This document shows positions 58,601 through 64,000 of a stretch of DNA of 64,000 bases, in pieces. Source of the DNA: Trifolium pratense. Its lineage: Eukaryota > Streptophyta > Magnoliopsida > Fabales > Fabaceae. The stretch spans positions 41,577,362-41,641,361 of the forward strand of contig NC_060061.1 of assembly GCF_020283565.1 (NCBI RefSeq), read 5' to 3'. Numbering within the stretch: position 1 is the first letter of the stretch; every line of letters starts with the position of its first letter. The notes beneath the pieces were generated by a model that saw only the letters and a program-made list of their open reading frames with translations, made no database searches and had not been told where the DNA came from. The translations under genes were made by a program, and so were the position numbers.

Positions 58601-59718
58601 TATGGTTGGGTTAATAACATTCACCATGACATTGGAACCCATGTTATTCATCATCTTTTTCCACAAATTCCACATTATCATTTGGTTGAAGCGGTACACA
58701 CTCTCTTTTTCTCTCTCATGCCATAGTATTATTCTCTCTTTTTACTTAGTTCAATAATAAAAAGGGGTTATAGGACCCAAATAATAAGAGGCCCACTGTT
58801 TAACTTGGAGGGATGGTGGTCTTAGAAGTGGATGGAGTGTGACTACACATAGTGACTTTGTCCTTAATGTTAGGGGTTTAGATCCTAGAGTTAACTCTAT
58901 AATTTTGTTTCTTTAATTTCTGATTAATGATAAAAAGAAAAACTACTATCTAAAATTTGAAAAAATTGAATTTTGTATAATACACCCCCACTTTTTGAAC
59001 TGTTGCATCCCACATTTTTGAAACTTTATTTTTGGACAATAAACTTTTTTATTTTGACCAAATAAATATATTATTTAAAAATAGGTGTGTGTAATTAGTT
59101 CGATTTAGACCTATTTTAGTAAAACAATGTTCGAACCGATGCAATGTTCATTGGTTTTCAGAAATGGAATTAAACCAAACTAAGCAGTTTAATTCTGCTC
59201 AGATGATCGGTTGTTTTTATACATCTAAACGGGGTTTAGCAAAAGGAAGACATCATATTCATTTGAAGAAAATGTATTTACCATTTTGATACATTTAAAA
59301 ACTAATGCGACAATGAACTACACTTGTGAGAACCAAAATAATTGTTTTCCATTTAAACATCTAAAAATGTGGGGGTCTATTATCAAAACAAGGGTGTTAG
59401 TAATTACCTCAAAAAGTCATTGCAAACATTTTCTTGAATTGTACTATATAAGTTGATTGATGATTATTTTCTTGAGTTGTACTAAAAGTTGATTATTTTA
59501 ACTTTCGTTTTCTGAAACAATTTCAGACAGAAGCAGCAAAGCCAGTGCTAGGAAAGTATTATCGTGAGCCTGAAAAATCTGGGCCAGTCCCACTTCACCT
59601 ATTAAAGTATTTCCTTCACAGCATGAATCAGGACCACTTTGTGAGTGATTCTGGAGACATCGTGTTCTACCAAACTGATCCTAAGCTCCAAAATAATTCT
59701 TGGACCAAGTCCGAGTAA
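55618..59718 (+). CDS. FAD3: Microsomal omega-3 fatty acid desaturase FAD3
   Basis: Eight exons: 55618-55931, 56050-56139, 56283-56349, 56605-56697, 56799-56984, 57207-57287, 58556-58693, 59527-59718. All are GT-AG and in phase; 1161 nt give 386 aa, the same length as Arabidopsis FAD3. The enzyme inserts the omega-3 double bond into linoleate on phosphatidylcholine in the ER, giving alpha-linolenate, with electrons from cytochrome b5. The three diiron His boxes are HDCGH (103-107, split across exons 1 and 2), HRTHH (139-143) and HVIHH (306-310). Hydrophobic stretches flank the first two boxes and lie at about 208-240. There is no plastid transit peptide: the N-terminus [20 protein letters not shown] is short and acidic, separating it from FAD7/FAD8. 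The start is the first ATG after a CA-rich leader. No defect is seen. Confidence 0.96.
57040..57135 (+). repeat. SINE-like fragment in FAD3 intron 5
   Basis: TAAGCTTAGCTTAGGTATAT resembles an A box and GGCGTTTAAATCCCGAACC a B box; no cloverleaf. Confidence 0.4.
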
Positions 59719-60297
59719 CTCTTTTTGTCCTAAATTTGATTGATTTTCAATCACTCAATTATTTCTTAGGTGAATTAATTAATGCTCTTACTTATAATGT
59801 TTTTAACCATAGCCATTGAATTATCAATTAGGTGATATGTATAAGGTTTTATTTATGATCAAGTACTTGAGAAATGCACTTATATTTTTCAATAATTCAT
59901 GATTTATTTTTTTGTTGATTAATTTATAATCCATTATTTTTAAGTTGTTGCAAATGAATGTGTATCTCAAAACCTAGAATGTTAATGGTTTAGTAATGCA
60001 AATATAGATGGAGTCATTCATCATGTGTTGTACTAGTTTATGAAAATAAAATGTACCACACCTACTTGTACAAGAGATTCATTAATTAACTCCATTACTA
60101 ATAATAATAATTAACCTTTTATGTAGGTAAAATATATCATTTGTGATGTGTCCTTTAAGTTGTTTAAGTTTAATTGTACTAGGTCATTTGAAAAATATTA
60201 CATGAGAAGAATTAGAGAATTGCATGTAGTTTCATAATTAGAATTTGGATGATGAATATCTGTTGGGATTTGTCTGCTTCTTGTTTTTTTTTTGTTC
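59719..60297. other. FAD3: FAD3 3' flank
   Basis: AT-rich 3' UTR and downstream sequence; several AATAA-type signals but no single clear polyadenylation site. Confidence 0.5.
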
Positions 60298-60305
60298 ATG
60301 TGCTT

Positions 60306-61042
60306 AGGGTTTGGGGTATAATTGAACCAGTTTGGATCGATTTTTGGTGAATCTAATGTCCGATCCAATGAACTTTCGATTGGTTCAGCTTGGTTCGAAT
60401 ACTTTAATTGGTTTGCAGCGTTTTTTTTTTTAATGTATTTTCTGCTATTATTTTATTTATCCAAACTTCTATTATTTTTCAATCACACATAACACTAAAT
60501 GTAATCAATTATCACCATACATAAAAGAAAAGACAATGGTTTTCAAACACATGTTTCAATTCAAACAAAGCCGACAAAATACAATCTATAGGTGAAGTCC
60601 ACCACCAAATACAAAGTACAACCATATATAAAATTAAGTTCATAAATTCAACATCAAATAATAAAGTACAACGATATATAAAATTAAGTTCATAACCAAA
60701 ACGGGGATTCCAAATTGCATGAGCAATAGGTCTTACTATTAGAAAAAGTTCAACATCAATTAACAAGGAACAACTAAAATAAAATTTCAATTCTTTTTCC
60801 ACTTGAATCGCTAATAATAACATGGTGTGGTCTGAACTAAATAAATAATATATGGTTAGTAATATTCCTATTGGTTCGGTTCATTGGTTCTTAAAAACTG
60901 AATTCGAGAACCGAACCAAACTACATCGGTTTTTAATTGGTTCAGTTTTAGATCCGAAACATAAAAATCGGGCTTTTCCTATTTGGATTGGTTTGGAATG
61001 TCGGTTCAATTGAGTTTTTCTGGTTCGCTTACACCCCTACAT
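60306..61042. mobile_element. Non-autonomous hAT-type element (GGTTCGGTT-rich)
   Basis: Left end AGGGTTTGGGGTATAATTGA with GAACCAG; right end CTGGTTCGCTTACACCCCTA. Perfect 8-bp flanks ATGTGCTT at 60298-60305 and 61043-61050. The interior has many GGTTCGGTT/AACCGAACC words and an internal direct repeat (CATATATAAAATTAAGTTCA at about 60622 and with a one-base change at 60672). No transposase. Confidence 0.82.
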
Positions 61043-61436
61043 ATGTGCTTGTCACTCATTATGGTTATTGAGAGGTTTTAGACAGATTGGCCTCAGAATG
61101 TTTTGCTTGAAAAGGCCATTGATACTTGGTGTTGTTGTGTTTTCGATGCATAGAGTTGTTAGTGCATGAATTTGTACTCTGGTTTAGTGTTGGCAGTCAA
61201 ATTCATTCACTATTTCTCTTAATCTAGGTTTGTGCTTGCAAATGTTCACACTCCTCATTTTTTGAAATTTGATTTCGTGTTCATACGCGAGTTCGCTGAA
61301 TTGTGCAAGAGATGAGAGTGTTTGCTCCGAATTTGAATTTGTCTGATGTGGTCTCTTTAACCGGTTAAGTGGTCCTCTTTTATCCTTTTGGATTGTCATA
61401 TAATTTTTCTTTTTATGGTTACTTTTTTTCTTTTTA

Positions 61437-61952
61437 GGGTTAAATATATTTTTAGTCCCTACATTTTGCTCTATGTCAAGAATAGTCCTTACATTTTTTT
61501 TATGGTTAAAAAAAATCCTACATTTTTTTTCTGTTATCAAAATTGGTCCTTGCCGTTAATTTTTTTTTTAACAAAATGTAGATGTGGTGCAATTGACCAA
61601 TAACATGATGACACGTGTCTTTTCCACAAGAGTTATTGCGCACATTTTCACACTAAATCATCTTTTATTTGTATTTGCATTTCTCTGTGAACACTTAGAT
61701 CAGGAAATGCAAATACAAATAAAAGATGATTTGGTGTGAAAAGGTGCACAATAACTCTTGTGAAAAAAAACATGTGTTATCATGTTATTGGCCAGTTGCA
61801 TCACATCTGTATACTGTTAAAAAAAAAATTAACGGCAGGGACCAATTTTGATAACGGAAATAATTGTAGGATTTTTTTTAACTATAAAAAAAATTGTATG
61901 GACTATTCTTGACTATATTACAAAATGTAGGGACTAAAAACATATTTAACTA
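61437..61952. repeat. Near-perfect long palindrome (about 515 bp)
   Basis: The left arm starts GGTTAAATATATTTTTAGTC and the right arm ends with the complement ACTAAAAACATATTTAAC. Pairing continues through GGTCCTTGCCGTTAATTTTT, CATGATGACACGTGTC and AAATCATCTTTTATTTGTAT to a centre near 61690. Non-coding. Confidence 0.85.
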
Positions 61953-63810
61953 TTGTTTTTATGGTTATGATGATATTGTCATATAATTTTAGCATTAGAA
62001 ACACGTATATTATGAGGTGACATTGTGCCTAACATAGTACTTCAATTCATAAAGCACCATGCCACCAGCACACACATGATTTGTTATTTTAACCACATAG
62101 ATCTCTTTATACGTATTGGTGCTATTTCAACCAATGCTAATAAAGCTCTTAATTATATTCTTTATTTTATATTGAATAGACAACATCACGCCCCACTAAA
62201 TTAAGCATACACACCCTAAGTGGATACTCAATGGGCCCAAGGGATGGTAAGATCTATATGGAATACTATGAATTTGTAGGTTAATGATGAAAACTCAATG
62301 CTGGATTATGATGTCTATTTGTCCCCCCAAAAAAGACTTGGGGTTTGTATATCAACAAAAATATTCATTAGGCAGTAGGGACTATTTTAATGTGTTGTTT
62401 CCATTTTGAATGGTTTAAGAAGGTTTAAGAAGACATCTCTAGTTCGCTCTAAAAAATTAATATAATCACGAATTTTATTGATGTTTGTCTATCTATAAAA
62501 TAATGTAAAGGAAAAGCTAAAATGTATCTTAAGGACATATGTTAATATATCAAAGATAGAGATTTTGTATTATAAATTGTCCATTTTATTTTTCTAAAAG
62601 TTAAAAGTTATTTATTTCAAGAAACAATTACTATTTGTAAAATCCTTATTCCCTAACATCGACACATGTTAACATATTTTAACTATGATGGTCAAATATA
62701 TTTTATTATTATAATGTAGAAAGTTATATAATTGGTGTAATATATAGTTGGACTAAGAGAGTTAAGAAAATGAAGTTTTAAAGAATGATAATGTTTAATC
62801 ACCCAACACACAGGGCCAACTCGTAAGACACCTTAAACAAAGTGTATGAAAAAAAGAAAAAAAATACTATGGAAAAAAAGCCTATCACAAAGAAAGGTAA
62901 AATGTTTTTGAATTAAACTACGAATTAGAAATGTCTGAAATAGCTTTATTGCTATTTCAGGGGGCAATCTACATTGATGTATAATGAAAGTGATGAACCT
63001 ATAACGATAACGAAACATCCCAAATAATCAACCTATTATCCAAGCAGAGTCTCACGAAATAAGTTTATTAGTTCATAATAGTAAAAATGTCTCGGAGAAA
63101 AACATAAACGTCTCTAAAAAATGATGAAAATCAGACAACAATTTTTCAACTGTTAAAAAAATTCAAGCAACTATAACCTTTGAATCTTATCTTAAATCAA
63201 TAATGTCTCGCAAAAATTAAATGCATTGACTTTATCATCGATTGAAAAACAAATGTTAAATAAAATTTATTATGATAATTTAATAAATGATTTTGTTTCA
63301 AAAAATAAAACGTAAATAAAAATAAAATAATTTTGATAAGCCGCTAGACCACTAAACAAAAAAAATAAAAAATGGTTGAGCCCCAAAATTTCCACTATGT
63401 ACCTTTGTATTGAGTCGTTATATCCCCACAAATCATGTGAATTTTTAAAAAATGCCCTTGAATTTTTTAAAATAAAACTTAAATTCATTTATATTTTTAT
63501 AAACAATCTAAATATAAGGATGTTTTGAATATTCAATTTTTGAAAAGTCTAATTGGTATTCATTTCACACTTAAAAAAAAAAAAAGTTGAAAGAATAAGG
63601 AAAACAATGTGGGTTTCAATCTTATGCATTTTTACATTTTGAAATATTAAAAGTATAAATTTGTCATATGTAACCTGTGTTTGGTTTGGGTGAGATAAGG
63701 GAGAGAGAAGTTGGGGAGAAAGAGTTTGAAGAGAAAAATCAAATTTCTCCTGTTTAATTTGAAGAGAAATGGGAAAAAGAGAAGTTTAAAATGTGGAATC
63801 ACACCTTTTA
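61953..63810. other. Intergenic stretch, no gene seen
   Basis: AT-rich. A degenerate family D MITE may lie at 62518-62690 (AAATGTATCTTAAGGACATA, ACACATGTTAACATATTTT). No supported open frame before 63817. Confidence 0.45.
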
Positions 63811-63816
63811 TATTCT

Positions 63817-64000
63817 CTCACCATCAAGCTTGATGAGAAAAACTTCTTACTACATAGTCAACAGGTGAATGGAATCATCATTGCGCATAATCTCCATCGA
63901 TTCATCATGAATCAGCAAATTTCATTACAATTTGTTCCGTTAGAACATTGTGCTCAAGGAAATAACTCTGGTGAGTATGAACAATGGTTAATCATGGATC
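63817..64000 (+). pseudogene. Copia gag start, cut by the window edge
   Basis: The open frame reads LTIKLDEKNFLLHSQQVNGI, then IIAHNLHRFIMNQQISLQFV and GEYEQWLIMD at the edge. This matches the N-terminal gag domain of Copia elements (form KLxxxNFLLWxxQVxxxIxxHxL), with the usual Trp after FLL replaced by His. It may belong to an intact element or a decayed one; only about 60 codons are visible and no LTR was identified upstream. Confidence 0.65.

Overview
The window is AT-rich nuclear DNA of a flowering plant. Several inverted-repeat families in it (for example one opening GGCTCTGTTTGGATAAA) are ones I associate with Medicago and related clovers, so a temperate legume is the best guess; that is inference, since no search was run.

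Six protein genes can be assembled exon by exon with consistent splice sites and phase: (1) minus strand, 1181-11218, a 2-oxoglutarate/Fe(II) dioxygenase (332 aa) whose first intron is about 8 kb because a retrotransposon sits in it; (2) plus, 20252-20584, the U2 snRNP splicing factor PHF5A/SF3b14b (110 aa), apparently with a 3.1 kb intron in its 5' UTR; (3) plus, 22512-24665, a secreted peptide precursor (128 aa) carrying three PSY sulfated-peptide motifs, each on its own tandemly duplicated exon; (4) plus, 25521-29233, an internal alternative NAD(P)H dehydrogenase (NDA type, 502 aa) ending in SRL; (5) minus, 29743-32865, a three-domain jacalin-related lectin (596 aa); (6) plus, 55618-59718, a microsomal omega-3 desaturase FAD3 (386 aa).

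The rest is largely mobile DNA. 3345-8314: a gag-only SIRE-like Copia element with equal-length LTRs that look identical, and a TTATA target duplication. 12675-13789: a Mutator-like element holding a captured flavin monooxygenase fragment. 39732-40575: a foldback Mutator-like element with a perfect 9-bp duplication. 37589-38277, 54008-54578 and 60306-61042: three hAT-type elements, each with a perfect 8-bp duplication. 42060-44285: a decayed Helitron. 46053-50076: a truncated CACTA element with a broken TNP2 transposase, followed by a SINE and a LINE remnant. 63817-64000: the start of another Copia gag, cut by the window edge. Short inverted-repeat families recur in introns and near promoters.

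The genes do not form one pathway. The most notable biology is the PSY precursor, where an intron-plus-exon unit of about 290 bp has been copied in tandem to give a multi-peptide precursor. Target duplications, exon phases and frameshifts were read by eye and no alignment was run.
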